Assembly (NCBI GenBank): GCA_035610365.1
Contig: CM069432.1
Span: 75,272,520-75,336,519 of the forward strand
Direction of reading: 5' to 3'
Origin: Aquatica leii
Taxonomy: Eukaryota > Arthropoda > Insecta > Coleoptera > Lampyridae
DNA: 64,000 bases
Of this stretch, positions 39,189-50,259 are shown piece by piece. Position 1 is the first letter of the stretch. Each line of letters starts with the position of its first letter. The notes below the pieces were generated by a model. It ran no database searches. It was not told the origin of the DNA and worked only from the letters and a program-made list of their open reading frames with translations. Both the position numbers and the translations under genes were made by a program.

Positions 39189-40651
39189 ATGAATAGTCAA
39201 TCACTTATCTCATTTAGTAAAACGTGTAGCAATACAGTAAACCTCAAATCATTTGTGTTCTTCAACAAAAACATGTCGGGTTTTATACAAGGTAAAACAT
39301 TACGCTCTCAGTCTCGCCAAATGGTGGTTAATTTACTTGCATACTTTCAACAAGAAAACGATAATGGGGGTCCTTTGATCCCATTAACGTCTGTTCAAGA
39401 GGTAAGCTAAAGAAAGAAATGATTAACTTGCATTACAATAAATTATTTACAGAGAGTTTCAACTGCATTAGGCGTAAGCTTAGTTTCTGTTAAGCGGATA
39501 AAGTCTGAACACAAATTGAATCCAGTGTTATCAAGTCCTGGAAAGAGAAGATCACGAAGGAAGTCAAAAACTGTAGACTTGCCAGAATCTTCAAAAATGA
39601 CTATAAGAAACACGTTGTATACGATGTACACAAACAGTAAGTTCCGATGAGAGCAACCTTCATAATCTTTCTAAAAACTAACTTTTTCTAGAACAACATG
39701 TGACTGTGAATTCCCTAAACAGCGAACTCAAACATAAACATGTTTTGTTAAGTGATCGCACTTTAAATAGAACTCTGCATGAAATTGGCTTTAAATTCAA
39801 GAAAGACGATCACCGAGACTTCACGTATAGCCCTTATGAGGATTAAATTTCTAAAACGTTACATAGAAAATCTAAACTCAGAATTTCCACGTGAAGTAGT
39901 TTTATGGATGAAACTTGGATATTTGCTAAAGGAAGTATGGGGAGATCGTGGCAAGATGATAATTTAAAAAGTGTACGTAAACCTGAGGGCTACGATGGTA
40001 AACGATTTATTGTCGTACATGCCGGTACAAAATCTGGATTTGTAAAGAATGCTTCGTTATTGTTTTCATCTAAATCTCAGCATGAAGATTATCATGGAGA
40101 TATGAATGGTGAAACGTTTAAAAAATGGATTGTGGAACGTTTACTTAATAATTTGAAAGAATCATCAATTATACTGTTGGATAATGCATCATATCATTCA
40201 ATGTTACTAGAAAAAATGCCTTCGTCAAGTTGGAACAAATCTGATTTAATTTCTTGGCTAAACAAAAACAATATTTCGTATGATGCTAACATGTTCAAAA
40301 GTGAATTACTTGACATAGCTAAACAGCACAAGAAAGAAAAGAAATATGAAGTGGACGAATTGTTACAACAACACGGACATGAAGTGCTACGACCACCACC
40401 CTATCATTGCGAGTTTAATCCAATCGAACTAATATGGGCCCATGCAAAGTCATATTACAATAAACACATTGGTAGGGATGGGTATGGAGATGAAAAAGTA
40501 AGTATGGGAAAAGTGTGTGATTCATACAGAAAAACTAATACAAGAGTGGTATAATCGAGAAAAGTTTTTAGACACTACAGTGGAACCTTTAATTATTAAT
40601 GTTGGTTTAAACGATTCAAGTTCATCGGAATCTTCAGATAGTGATGATTAA
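39189..40651 (+). pseudogene. Sailor-like (about DD82E) IS630-Tc1-mariner transposase gene, two introns
   Basis: Exon 1 39189-39401 ends at a GTAAGC donor. Intron 1 is 39402-39452; exon 2 is 39453-39636 (RVSTALGVSLVSVKRIKSEH, a helix-turn-helix); intron 2 is 39637-39691; exon 3 starts at 39692. Both junctions keep frame (phase 0, then phase 1). Exon 3 shifts frame near 39800 and back near 39900, then gives the catalytic core from 39904: MDETWIFAKG (first Asp), IILLDNASYHS (second Asp) and CEFNPIELIWAHAK (Glu). I count 81 residues between the second Asp and the Glu, close to the spacing described for the Sailor group. A third frame change near 40510 leads to an acidic tail (SSSSESSDSDD) and stop at 40651. 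So three small indels disable a nearly complete gene. Termini of the element were not resolved. Confidence 0.85.
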
Positions 40652-40659
40652 AATAAATG

Positions 40660-41590
40660 AGATTCATAGTGTTTTTAAAACTGAACATTTTTATAAAACC
40701 AATTGTTACTCAAGATGTTGCTCATTTCGTTGTTTTATGTATTAAAATTACGTTTAATCTGTATTATACACGACTTCACTGTGCTTAAAGATTTTTTTTA
40801 TTTTAAAAGGCTTCAATAACTGGATTTTACAAAAAATGTAATACTTACATATGTTTAAATCTAAATTTCACTTTAATAAATATAATTAATCAAACATAAA
40901 CAAATTGCAGTCATTTTTATTAATATTTATTTTAATATTAGTAATCTCAAATTAAGCGAAAATTAATTTTGAAGGTTAAACGTGTTGTGACAGCTAAATT
41001 AAAATTCTTATAGGTACTATCCAGGATAGCCAACACTGAATTTTTAATTGTAACTAATAAACTAACACTTAATTTGACTAGTGCGTTAATCTTGATTCAT
41101 ATGAATACGATGATGACGTAGGGCTCTTCTCTTATGGCAAGAACTTTATTCTTACGTATTGTTTTTTTTAATTTACATGATTTCTACTAAAACATCTTAA
41201 ATCTAAAAATAACTAATACATTTAAGTAATTCAAAAACCTATTATTCAAATTGACAGTTGTTTCATAAGTCATTTATTCCCAAAAAACCATTAGGTAATT
41301 GAAACTTAGTGTATTTACCGAAACTTAAATGTAATCACTTATTGATAACTGTCACCTTTGTAATCTCTTTTAAAACTTATTTATAGAGAGGAATATGCAA
41401 GTGCAAATATTTTGTGACTGTTATCAAATATGGAATGTTTGTGTTTAACCAACGCTTAAACAGGCAGTAGCAATATAACAATCAGATGTAATCAATATGG
41501 AAAACGGCCTTCATAAATATTTGTATCTCACGTGACATTTATATTAAGCAACACACATTGCTAGGATTGGTATCAAGTAAAATAAAAATG
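40660..41590. other. Non-coding sequence between transposon relics
   Basis: Probably contains the 3' end of the Sailor-like element. No clear TIR matching the left side was found. Otherwise A/T-rich. Confidence 0.3.
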
Positions 41591-41599
41591 ACTGAATTT

Positions 41600-42670
41600 T
41601 AAATTTGATTTATAACCTTTAAATTAAGGTAATTAATTAGTAAAAACTGGCAATACCATGTATTTAAAATTTCTAACCCATGTTCAATATGTCCTCCAGT
41701 TGCGATACATGCGTTAACTCTTCTCTTTAAATTAATTGTGGAAAACATTACGAAGCTCATCAACTTCAATACGTTGAATAGCATCAGTACGTTCCAAGTC
41801 TTCAATATTATGTAGCTGATTCTTGTATACTGTGTTTTTAAATGTACGTAAAGCTAAAAATCTGGAGATCGTGAAAAATATACCTAACCCTTGGATTATT
41901 ATTATTATAGAATTGTTGAATAAATTTAATTGTAGCTCGAGTAGTATAAGCCGTTTCTCCGTATATTGCTAAAAGTAAACAAATTGATTGAGTCAACACA
42001 TTACGGTAACGTTTTGCATTTACAGTATTGTAAAAAAAAATTAAATAATATCTTTCTTCTTCCAATCCGTATACCAACTTTTCAAGAATGCGATGTTGTT
42101 TCTATGAATGTGTGTAGATTTTCTGCTGTGCAAGTACGATAATTTTAGCTATTTACATATTCACGTAAATGAAACCAAGTTTCGTCCATAAAAATACTTA
42201 CCCCTTGGGTTATCGTTATTTAAATGTTCATTAAATCATTCACAAAATTGTACACGTTGCAAGAAGTCGGGAGCACGTAATTCTTGATAAACTGTAACCT
42301 TGTACAAAATTACCAAAAGAATTTTTTTAATACTTTGTAACAAGTTCCAACTGACAATCCTAAAAATTAAATGTGTAATTTAAATATAGAATTTAAAATG
42401 ACTTTATACTTGTCGCCGCAGAATATTTTTTCCACCGATTTATTTGAACTTTGTTCCATGCGATTGGGAACGTTTACGAGAAGAGGCGTAGTGAGTACAG
42501 TAGGCTTCTCATTACAAATACAAGAATTTACAAGATTAAAAAATCGATTAGTTAAAACTTGTCAGAAAGTATCGTAACTAAAGTTTGCGTCTGGAAAATG
42601 TTCGTTGAATTGATCGATGCAACGTTGAAGAGAATATGATCAAGTTCTATCAGGATTACGCCCAAGCAAC
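41600..42670 (-). mobile_element. Tc3-like Tc1/mariner transposase relic
   Basis: Minus-strand fragments in transposase order: YKVTVYQELRAPDFLQRVQF and CEWFNEHLNNDNPRGK (42330-42210, linker after the helix-turn-helix); a NTVNAKRYRNVLTQ block (about 42020); TAYTTRATIKFIQQFYNN (about 41960, corresponding to GATAHTARATI, second catalytic Asp region, Asp lost); and the C-terminal RRVNACIATGGHIEHGLEIL (about 41710). Many stops and frame changes. A roughly 100-bp foldback sits at its upstream end. Confidence 0.7.
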
Positions 42671-42679
42671 ACATTGGTA

Positions 42680-42779
42680 TAAAAAACGTTTATATGTCCG
42701 ACTGATAAAAGTGTACTAAACATTAAAACGTTGTTAAACTGTAATCAGTTTATCAGAAAAACATGTGAACGTTTTTTAT
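42680..42779. repeat. Imperfect 30-bp inverted repeat (foldback, about 100 bp)
   Basis: Left arm 42680-42710 begins TATAAAAAACGTTTATATGT; right arm 42751-42779 in reverse complement begins GATAAAAAACGTTCACATGT, and both end in CTGATAAA. It could be a tiny MITE or the terminal hairpin of the adjacent relic. Confidence 0.6.
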
Positions 42780-43189
42780 CTCAAGGTGTGGCTTGGACGA
42801 GTACCATTTTGAAAATGCGCTATTACAATAACCGTGTTTTGTTCAAAAGTAAACACTGTTATATAAAACTACAAAAATATAAAAATAGAGAATAAGGAAA
42901 ACGACAAAAATAATACTCGATGTAAACAAAACCTCAAACGAGAATGTCAAAAGAGATGTTATTAAACGGTAACAACGTATAACACTATCGACCTAAAATA
43001 ATGTTGATGCTCAACTCATAGGTCATGTGGGTAATGAGTTTTAATGAAGTTCTTATAAAATTCATAGCACTTGAGAATCTTAATATCGCATTGACCTTTG
43101 TGCTATAATTGATTGAATAAAGTTTCATTATGTGAGAATAACTAAAAACTAATATTATTATTTTTTTTAATTAGTCTAAAATTCTATGA

Positions 43190-43350
43190 AAAAATTTAAA
43201 TAAATTTTACAAAAGAAATTTTGAAGCGGAGTATCAAAAACGGAAAGCAAAAAAAGAAATTGAGTTAAAAAAATTACAAGGGACATTAAGTGATTTCTTA
43301 AAGAAATCAAAGTTGAGTGACGATGAAACACCAAGTGCATCAAACCTTTT
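43190..43350 (+). mobile_element. hAT N-terminal fragment
   Basis: The reading FEAEYQKRKAKKEIELKKLQ followed by GTLSDFLKKS corresponds to the basic N-terminal segment (YxSGAxKRKxKKE...LxxFF) of ZMYM1-like hAT transposases. The ORF continues to 43516 without further recognisable family blocks. This segment is just the part missing from the hAT at 36591-39117, but it lies 4 kb away on the other strand. Confidence 0.5.
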
Positions 43351-43959
43351 ATATTCTTCTATAACAGCCATCTTAAGTAGCCACATTGCTGGTGATCACA
43401 AAACAACCACGTTCAAAAAGTACTGTATTTCTTTAGAACTACTGGAAAACATCAAAAGTGTCTCACTTGCAAAAACATCACCAGAACCAGTGCAGTGTTT
43501 GTCTAAAGTACTCTAGTGTTGAAAGCAATGAAAATTTAAATCTGCAAATTGGTCACATATTATAACCACTAAAATTAGAAAATTAATTGTTGTACAAGAA
43601 CCATCGCAAGCAAGAAATAGTTAGTACCTTTATGATGACAACAGAAGAAACTTCTCAAATGTTTATTATAAGCGAAAGCTGTCAAATAACGAAGCTGTTC
43701 ACAGATTAAAGCTTATTTATTTAGTCATTACAAACTGTGTGTTTTGCTTTTGTGGTAAGCTTTTTATAAATTATGACTATTTTTTGAGTGTTAAAGGTCA
43801 TTGTAATTGGCAAAGTTTGACAAGAACACTCAAATTCTATAAAATTATAGTAACACAGTATTTATCAAATGGCACCAATTCAAAAAATCTTAAAATTTTT
43901 TTACATAGATTGACTCTGAAATAGAAAAGGTATACATTATAAAGAAACAACACTATAAG

Positions 43960-44520
43960 TTTTGGATTGTAATCTTATTGGCCACATCTTGTGCTACCAC
44001 TAACAGTTCAACACCAACATTAACTTTTGGAATGGTGTAAGTTGCGACTCCAGTAAAATATGGAATGATATAGTGTAGTCTTCAGTGCACCACACTGTGG
44101 GGATTATGGTTTTATAAGAGATAGTTTTGTTTGTTATTCATCCGAGGCAATATGATCGCCCAACTATGTGTTAACGAAGTATACTCTTCCATTTCTTCAG
44201 AAGTTAGAAAATCTACTTTTTAATCAGGATAATGCTCGTCCTTACATAGCAAGTGTATGAACCGATTCAAAGAAGCCAATGTTAATTTCTTATCATGACC
44301 ACTAAGATCTCTCGATTTTTCGCCTATTGAACACGTGTAGGATATTATGAGTAGAATACCGACGAACTTAGCGCATCCTCCACAGTCACAGAAAGCTTTC
44401 TAGCATAAATCGCTTGAAATACAATAACGCAAGTAGGAATCGATCACCTGCTGGAATCGATACAACAAAGAGTAAGAGAGTGTGAAGCTAATAGGGGATA
44501 CCAAAACATTATTAAGTAAA
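43960..44520 (+). mobile_element. Tc1-like transposase C-terminal relic
   Basis: Plus-strand pieces of the DDE catalytic domain of Tc1-like elements: LFNQDNARPHIASV-like reading at about 44217-44255 (second Asp block), SLDFSPIEHV at about 44310-44340 (family SPDLSPIEHVWD, catalytic Glu), and IDHLLESIQQRVRECEANRG at about 44440-44500 (C-terminal helix, family DHLIxSMxxRVxxCIxxRGG). Stops and frameshifts are frequent. The N-terminal half is not recognised. Confidence 0.72.
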
Positions 44521-44739
44521 AATTGTGATCATCTTTGTTCATTTTCTTTGCAAATCTAATCATTTACTACCTCTCAGTAGCTAAACCTTTGTGCCAAATT
44601 TGCTCACAAAAGTTAAATCTAAATCTTGTGCGAAGATTCTTGTTTACGGCCAAACTTAATATTTCAATCTGTTTTCTATAATACCAGCCACTATTTAAAT
44701 TAATGTTTAAATAGTTTAATTTGCATATAGTTACAGAAC

Positions 44740-46290
44740 AATGGCAAGTACCGAGAACTACATCAAATGATCAAATTAGCGCTATAAAATAATAAAAAAA
44801 GATTTATTAACCCAGTTATTGGTCGTTTTCAGAATAATTTGTTAGTTGAACATGAAGATATATTGGCTGAACATGTTAAAGGCTTGGCATATACGCTATG
44901 CCTTTAAAATGACAAAAATTTCTTTTCCAAAAGTTTAATTATGGGCCTTATAATATATGAAATTGCCACAAGCTAGCGTCAGCATTGTTTACAATCATAT
45001 TAAGTTTTAGCTACTAAAAACCAAAAACAAGTCGGAAAAAAACGTGGTTGTGCTGGAAATAAGCGCTGGGTGTCAATTGATACCCCTATTTTTCGTGTTT
45101 TTACGGTTCTGCATGAATGAGAGGCTAATGATAAATGCTCGATATGCGAGTGTTAGTGAGCCTAATGGTTGGGTAAACGCTGATTTATTTTTAAAATAGT
45201 TGCGTTGTTTTACTAAACTTTCAAATTTTACCGAACAGAACTTACGTAGTTCTATTAATTCTTGATGGATACGCTAGTTATAAAGACTTGGATGTCATTG
45301 AGTTTGCGGGAACAAATCATAATGTTAAGCAACTTACTTTATACGGCTAGCAAGTTACAGCTACTTGACCAAATGATTGGAAAATCTTTTAAAATTGCTT
45401 ACAATGGTACGCGTGTGAGTACAAGATTGCAGGGTTTGTTTCTTTTCCTTTTAATTGACTTTTTCCAATTGATATTGGCATTCATGGATTTTGCTGCATC
45501 GGTATTTGTTCTTTATTTGTTTAGATTTTATTGTTTTAGATGAAACCAATGTTACAGTAAGTCAGTTAGTGTCAGAACCGTCAGTTCTATTCTATAAAAG
45601 CTCAGAACCTACAATTTCAACTTCTGAACAGCCAGAACTGTTAAATTCGGCTTTTAAACATTTACAAATAACACTTTTTACTCATCGACAACTTGAATCT
45701 CAAACTGTCACTTTTCAACAATCTGAATTTGTAAGTGCTACGTTAACAACGAACCTCAAATTGCAACTTCTCAACAGTCTCACTCTTAAACTACCACTGA
45801 GATTTACTAATCTGTTTAAAGCAATACTTACAGAATTGTCACTAGTTCTTGATGCTTTGAAAAGAAAAAGAGCTACTGTACGATGTCGTAAAGAAGTGAA
45901 ATCGGCTCAAATTCTTTATAGAAAAAGATGCTGGTACCACGAACACGTAAGACTGTTGAATCAATTAAGCGAGGCAAAGTTATGTTCGTTTTCAAGACAA
46001 GATGTCAACAAGACAAACAAGAGTTTGATTTTAGAAAAAATGGTAACAAAAAAAACAAAAAAATAAAAATAATGAAAGTTTTCGGAAAGACACAATTTGC
46101 CCTTTGTGTTTTGAATCTCATAAAGAAGATTGGATACAATGTAGAAATTTTGAGTATTGGGTCTATAAACTTGTGCAAACCTCTCGGAGTTGTCAAATCA
46201 ATAATTTGCAATTATTGCCATGTATAAATACTCATGTTTTGCAGGTTGGCACAGAAAACAAATAATTTTGTTTGATTTGTCTTTGCCTCA
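44740..46290 (+). mobile_element. pogo-class (Tigger/Jerky-like) transposon relic with C-terminal PHD-like zinc finger
   Basis: Plus-strand traces in family order. LAEHVKGLAY at about 44870 lies in the CENP-B-type helix-turn-helix region. EPNGWVNADLFLK at about 45160 and LILDGYASYKDLDVIEFA at about 45260 match the DDE_1 core (second catalytic Asp in DGYAS). A Ser/Gln/Leu-rich linker (45550-45830) is followed by a basic stretch. The C-terminal reading ICPLCFESHKEDWIQC (about 46095-46145) is the half PHD-type finger often found at the end of these transposases (cysteines spaced C-x2-C). ORFs 45491-46066 and 45928-46227 are overlapping frames of this relic. Roughly half a dozen breaks are visible. 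Confidence 0.75.
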
Positions 46291-46294
46291 AAGT

Positions 46295-48110
46295 TTTATA
46301 AATATTTTTAAATATATCTATATTATATTATTATTATTAACAGTACATGCGTTCCATTACATATATCAACAAGTTTTAAACATGTAACCTACGGGATTTA
46401 ACTTATATTTTAAATAAACCTTAAAGTGATGGTACTGCCGGACTCTCCTCTACATGATAATAATTGCAATACAATATAAAATTTAACTATTTATTAAAGT
46501 TTTCCAGCACCTTTAAAGTCAGTATACGCATATCAACAACTAAGCGATAAGCATTTTTTAAAATATAATTCTAAATATATAATTACAGAAGCAGTTTTAT
46601 TCAGAGTATATTATGAAGGTTGTGCTGTCTTGCAGAAGAATATTTCTGAATTAATTATAACCATAGAGTTTTATTTATTCGTATTATACAATTTTAAAAT
46701 TAAACAAAACCTTGCAACACCTTTAGTTATCGTAGCAATTAGAGAATGTTTCATACAATAGATTTTTTATGCAAATTTTTCTTAAGCATGTACGTGGAAT
46801 TATTATTTTTGTTTTGCTGCAATAATTATTGTCCGTAAAACGACCAATTAAAATTAAAATACGTATATCCTTCAATTTAAATTACTACGTGCTAAACGAT
46901 GTTACTTAATTAACAATAAAAAATATATTTGAATAATTTTTGTTTTTCCAACATTTATTAAAATCTATAATCCTTAACCGTACTGATTACAAAACGAATT
47001 ATACGGTTTGTTATACCTAACAACTAAAAATATTAGTAGCTTGATTAAAAATTAAACCATACCTATTCTGTTTTAAAATAATTTTTAATTATTTAATCTA
47101 ATACAAACAAACTTGATTGATTTCACGTATTTAAAACTACTTTTAAATACTGCTTATTAAAACAAACTTGTGTTACTGCTAACACTAGCGGAAAATTGAT
47201 ATTTTCCAAATTCAGCATTGATTTATTAGATCTTTTCGTTTTTTATCAAAGTCATAATTTGATGTACTTAACTAGCACATGGAATGGTTTTATTAAGTGT
47301 TTTATAAATTGTTTACTTGTGTATACTAAGTATATGATTTGAAAAACTATTACGCCATAAGCCCAAACTTAAAATTTAAAATGTTATAATTTTGTTAGAC
47401 TATCGTGAGTATGCTTAGTATAATTGTCACCACGAGAGTTCACGTTTACGTCATAGTTTCTGAATTTACGATATACAAACTCTATTGCTAAACAGAAAAA
47501 TTACATTTAACTGATACTAGAAAAATATTAATACATACTACATGTAGTATTAATGTAGACGCCAGCAACTACACTTATTATTAATTACAACTACAAAATA
47601 TTACTTACGTAGCGTATAGCATATTAGTGAGACATGTTTTAGATACTACTACGTCGTTGTTATTAATACCACTGCAAGATTTGTGTTATATAAACTTTAC
47701 CACTTGTATTGGTACTATCTCCTGGTTGTTACTATGTAAAATCATGTAGTCATAATTGGTATATCATACGTGGATATAAAATAGGGATTGTAGTGGTAAT
47801 ACATAATACTTACTGTATGTTTAATTCAAATTTTTACTATAAGTAAAAAAAAATAACTGAAATAATTTTATTTATTTACTTTTAACGATATATATAATTT
47901 TAAAGTTAAAAAAATTAAAAAATAGTTTTTTACATTATAAATTGTTTTCATATTTTGAATATCTAAAAGTGTAACTACATACTTAGTTCTGTAAGTAAAG
48001 ACGAAAGTTTACATTATGAAAATTCTCGAAGAAAAACAGATGATTGTACAAACAATATACTGCACAAATATTTTAAATCTACTTAAATAATAATAATGCG
48101 ATAAAAGATT
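46295..48110. other. AT-rich non-coding sequence
   Basis: No gene recognised; short (ATT)n run at about 46320-46340. Includes a palindromic ACTACATGTAGT at 47536-47547. Confidence 0.4.
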
Positions 48111-48116
48111 TATTAC

Positions 48117-48224
48117 CAAGTTCTTCCAATGTCGGATTATTTTTTTTCGTATTCCCGATCTTGGAAGAAGTTGATTAAAATCCTCTTTTTGGCAAATTTT
48201 AAAATCTTCAATGTGTCCAGTTTT
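48117..48224 (-). pseudogene. Candidate coding exon: C-terminal half of a SAM-like domain
   Basis: Preceded by a good acceptor (TTTCTTTTCTATAG, AG at 48226-48225) and followed by a GTAATA donor (48116). The 36 codons read KTGHIEDFKICQKEDFNQLL then PRSGIRKKIIRHWKNL, closely following the SAM signature (I-D/E-x-x-x-x-x-L/C-x-x-x-D/E-L/F-x-x-L-x-x-x-G-x-R-x-K-I-x-x-x-x). Joined to the preceding exon the phase is off by one base (donor phase 1, acceptor phase 0), so either an indel has broken the gene or the true splice site differs. Further exons were not found. Confidence 0.4.
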
Positions 48225-48356
48225 CTATAGAAAAGAAACACAGTGGATGTTCATCGTAGAAAAATGCAAAACTTATGATGTTTTCTTAATGCATTATAGG
48301 TATGCATTTCAAAGGTTACACATTAACACAATCATTAAGTACATCGACATACTTAC

Positions 48357-48450
48357 TTTTGAAAGTGTCGATTACTTGGGATAGATTTAGCTCTTGCAAA
48401 TGTTCAGTTTTATTCATCATTTCTTTGAAGATAAGGTGAAGAAGATCCAT
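48357..48450 (-). pseudogene. Candidate coding exon: N-terminal half of a SAM-like domain
   Basis: From an ATG at 48450 the minus strand reads MDLLHLIFKEMMNKTEHLQ then ELNLSQVIDTFK, and reaches a strong donor GTAAGTATG (GT at 48356-48355) in phase 1. The pattern L-x-x-L-x-L-x-x-Y/V-I-x-x-F-K is that of the first two helices of a SAM domain. The next exon-like block lies 132 bp further on. The sequence composition differs from the surrounding A/T desert. It may be the start of an unknown host gene or a decayed domesticated gene. It is not recognised as a named gene. Confidence 0.4.
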
Positions 48451-48459
48451 TTAATTAAT

Positions 48460-49840
48460 AGTAATGAGTAACTTACACAGTTATTTACAGTACCGCGACG
48501 ACGAGAACATTGAAACTGTTTGAAACGTACCGTGTGAAACTATAAAGTCGTACGTGCTAAAACCAACAACACAGCAGAATCTCTATTTATCACTTTTATA
48601 CGAATAACGACATTTAAGTTAACATTTTGCCAAGATATAATAATGCTTGCGAAGGTCTACGTCATTTACGTCGATTAATTAATATGAGATAACTACTACA
48701 TGCTCTTTACATTTAATAGTTGTATTGTATGTTACATGTTGTAACTTTTTATTCAATACTCCGTTTTTAAAAAATAACAAACTGATTTTACGAGTAAGTA
48801 GTAGTACTTAATAATTCGATACATGTAAATAGGTAAATATACAAGGAGTAACGAATACCGAAATTAGAAATTTTTATACAGTATCATAGTAACAACTACG
48901 TAGGATTATATAGATCGTATTGCATTTCTCTCAGTGTATTTTTATCATAAACATGTATTAAACTTTAATAAAGCTTTAAAAAATCTCATAAGTTGATTCA
49001 GAAATTTATGACATAAACGTCAACTCTAGTGGTTACAATTATAGTTGTAATGTTTGTGGTGCACTTATGTTATATGAATAAAATTTGTTTATATTGTACA
49101 CTTCTATTAAAATACCTAAATGTTTATTATCTTAAGAAACAAATACCAGACTTGCACAGTGAAACAAATGGAATGGTATGACCAGTAGCAACCAAAGACG
49201 GAAGACATTCTAATGTTAGTACGATTACTTAAAGTTAGTTTATGATTACTGGTAACAGTTGATAAATATATTTATATTCGATGTGTGCTTATAATCATGG
49301 TTTGTTAAAAGCTGGCTTGCACAATCTTAGTTTGCAATTATTAAGACGCCAAAAGTTACTTGGTAATTTTGCAAATTTTAATAAACAACTCATGGAGCTA
49401 AAGTTATAGTCATCAGATTAACTAAATTATCTGAAGTTATAATTACTAGAACCAAAACATTGATTACGAAACCAAGAGACTAACACATTTTAAAATATGT
49501 TAAGAAGTACCCCAAAGCTAAAGTCTTTGACAGAGTTTCATAACACCCTTGTATAATACATATCAAATATTTTTCCAAAGATATTTCAATGTAATTTAAA
49601 CTTATTTGCGTTTTTACAGGTAGTATAATTATGTCGTCACTTCTAGGTAAGTAATACGTGACGTATGTAGGATGACCACAAAGTTTTCTGTTATCTCGGT
49701 GAGTTAACTATTGCTTGAATTGTTGACAAATAAATGTATTTTAATCACTCTTTGCAATTATCAAAACCAATTTTTCAAGTTAATATATGGTAACAAAAAA
49801 TAAACTACTTTAACCGGCATGTGACTAAAGTTTATCAATC
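48460..49840. other. Non-coding sequence
   Basis: Immediately upstream (minus-strand sense) of the SAM-like exons. 48480-48600 is GC-richer (ACAGTACCGCGACGACGAG) and could be a 5'UTR or promoter of that unit. The rest is A/T-rich. Confidence 0.3.
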
Positions 49841-49849
49841 TATTTGATT

Positions 49850-50250
49850 TAGTTGGGTGGTTCTAAAACTCGCACTTTAACTAAACAGTCAACATCTACA
49901 CTTAACGTAGCTCAAAGATCTATAACGAGAGTAAAGTTAGGAGTTATAGAAAAGATAAAATACGCAACGTCACAATCAGACAAAGAACGAAAGTAACTGA
50001 ACTAATCTAACACATGGCAAATACTAAAAACTAAAGATGCATGTGATCTAAAAGACCGATAGAATAGAGACCAAGAGAGAACAAGAGAAACAAAAGCAGA
50101 CCACCAACTAAATGAAGCGATAATATACCGAGAATTGCAACAAATTGGAATAACAGAACTCAAAACAGACAAGAATAGAAGATATTGGAGGAGGCTTATA
50201 TTCAACAGTGAATGTGAGTAGGCTAATAGATAAAAAGTAAGATAAATAAA
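49850..50250 (+). mobile_element. RTE-like LINE, C-terminal 3' fragment
   Basis: Reads SKTRTLTKQSTSTLNVAQRS (family CETWTLTK-x-x-x-KLRVAQR), RTKVTELI-HMANTK and RPRENKRNKSRPPTK (family WRPR-x-x-KR-x-x-GRPPTRW), NIPRIATNWNNRTQNRQE, and a terminal EEAYIQQ-like reading near 50190-50215. These are the last blocks of the same sort of element whose RT lies at 23845-25120. It is a 5'-truncated insertion typical of LINEs, with several stops. Confidence 0.75.
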
Positions 50251-50259
50251 TAAAGTATT

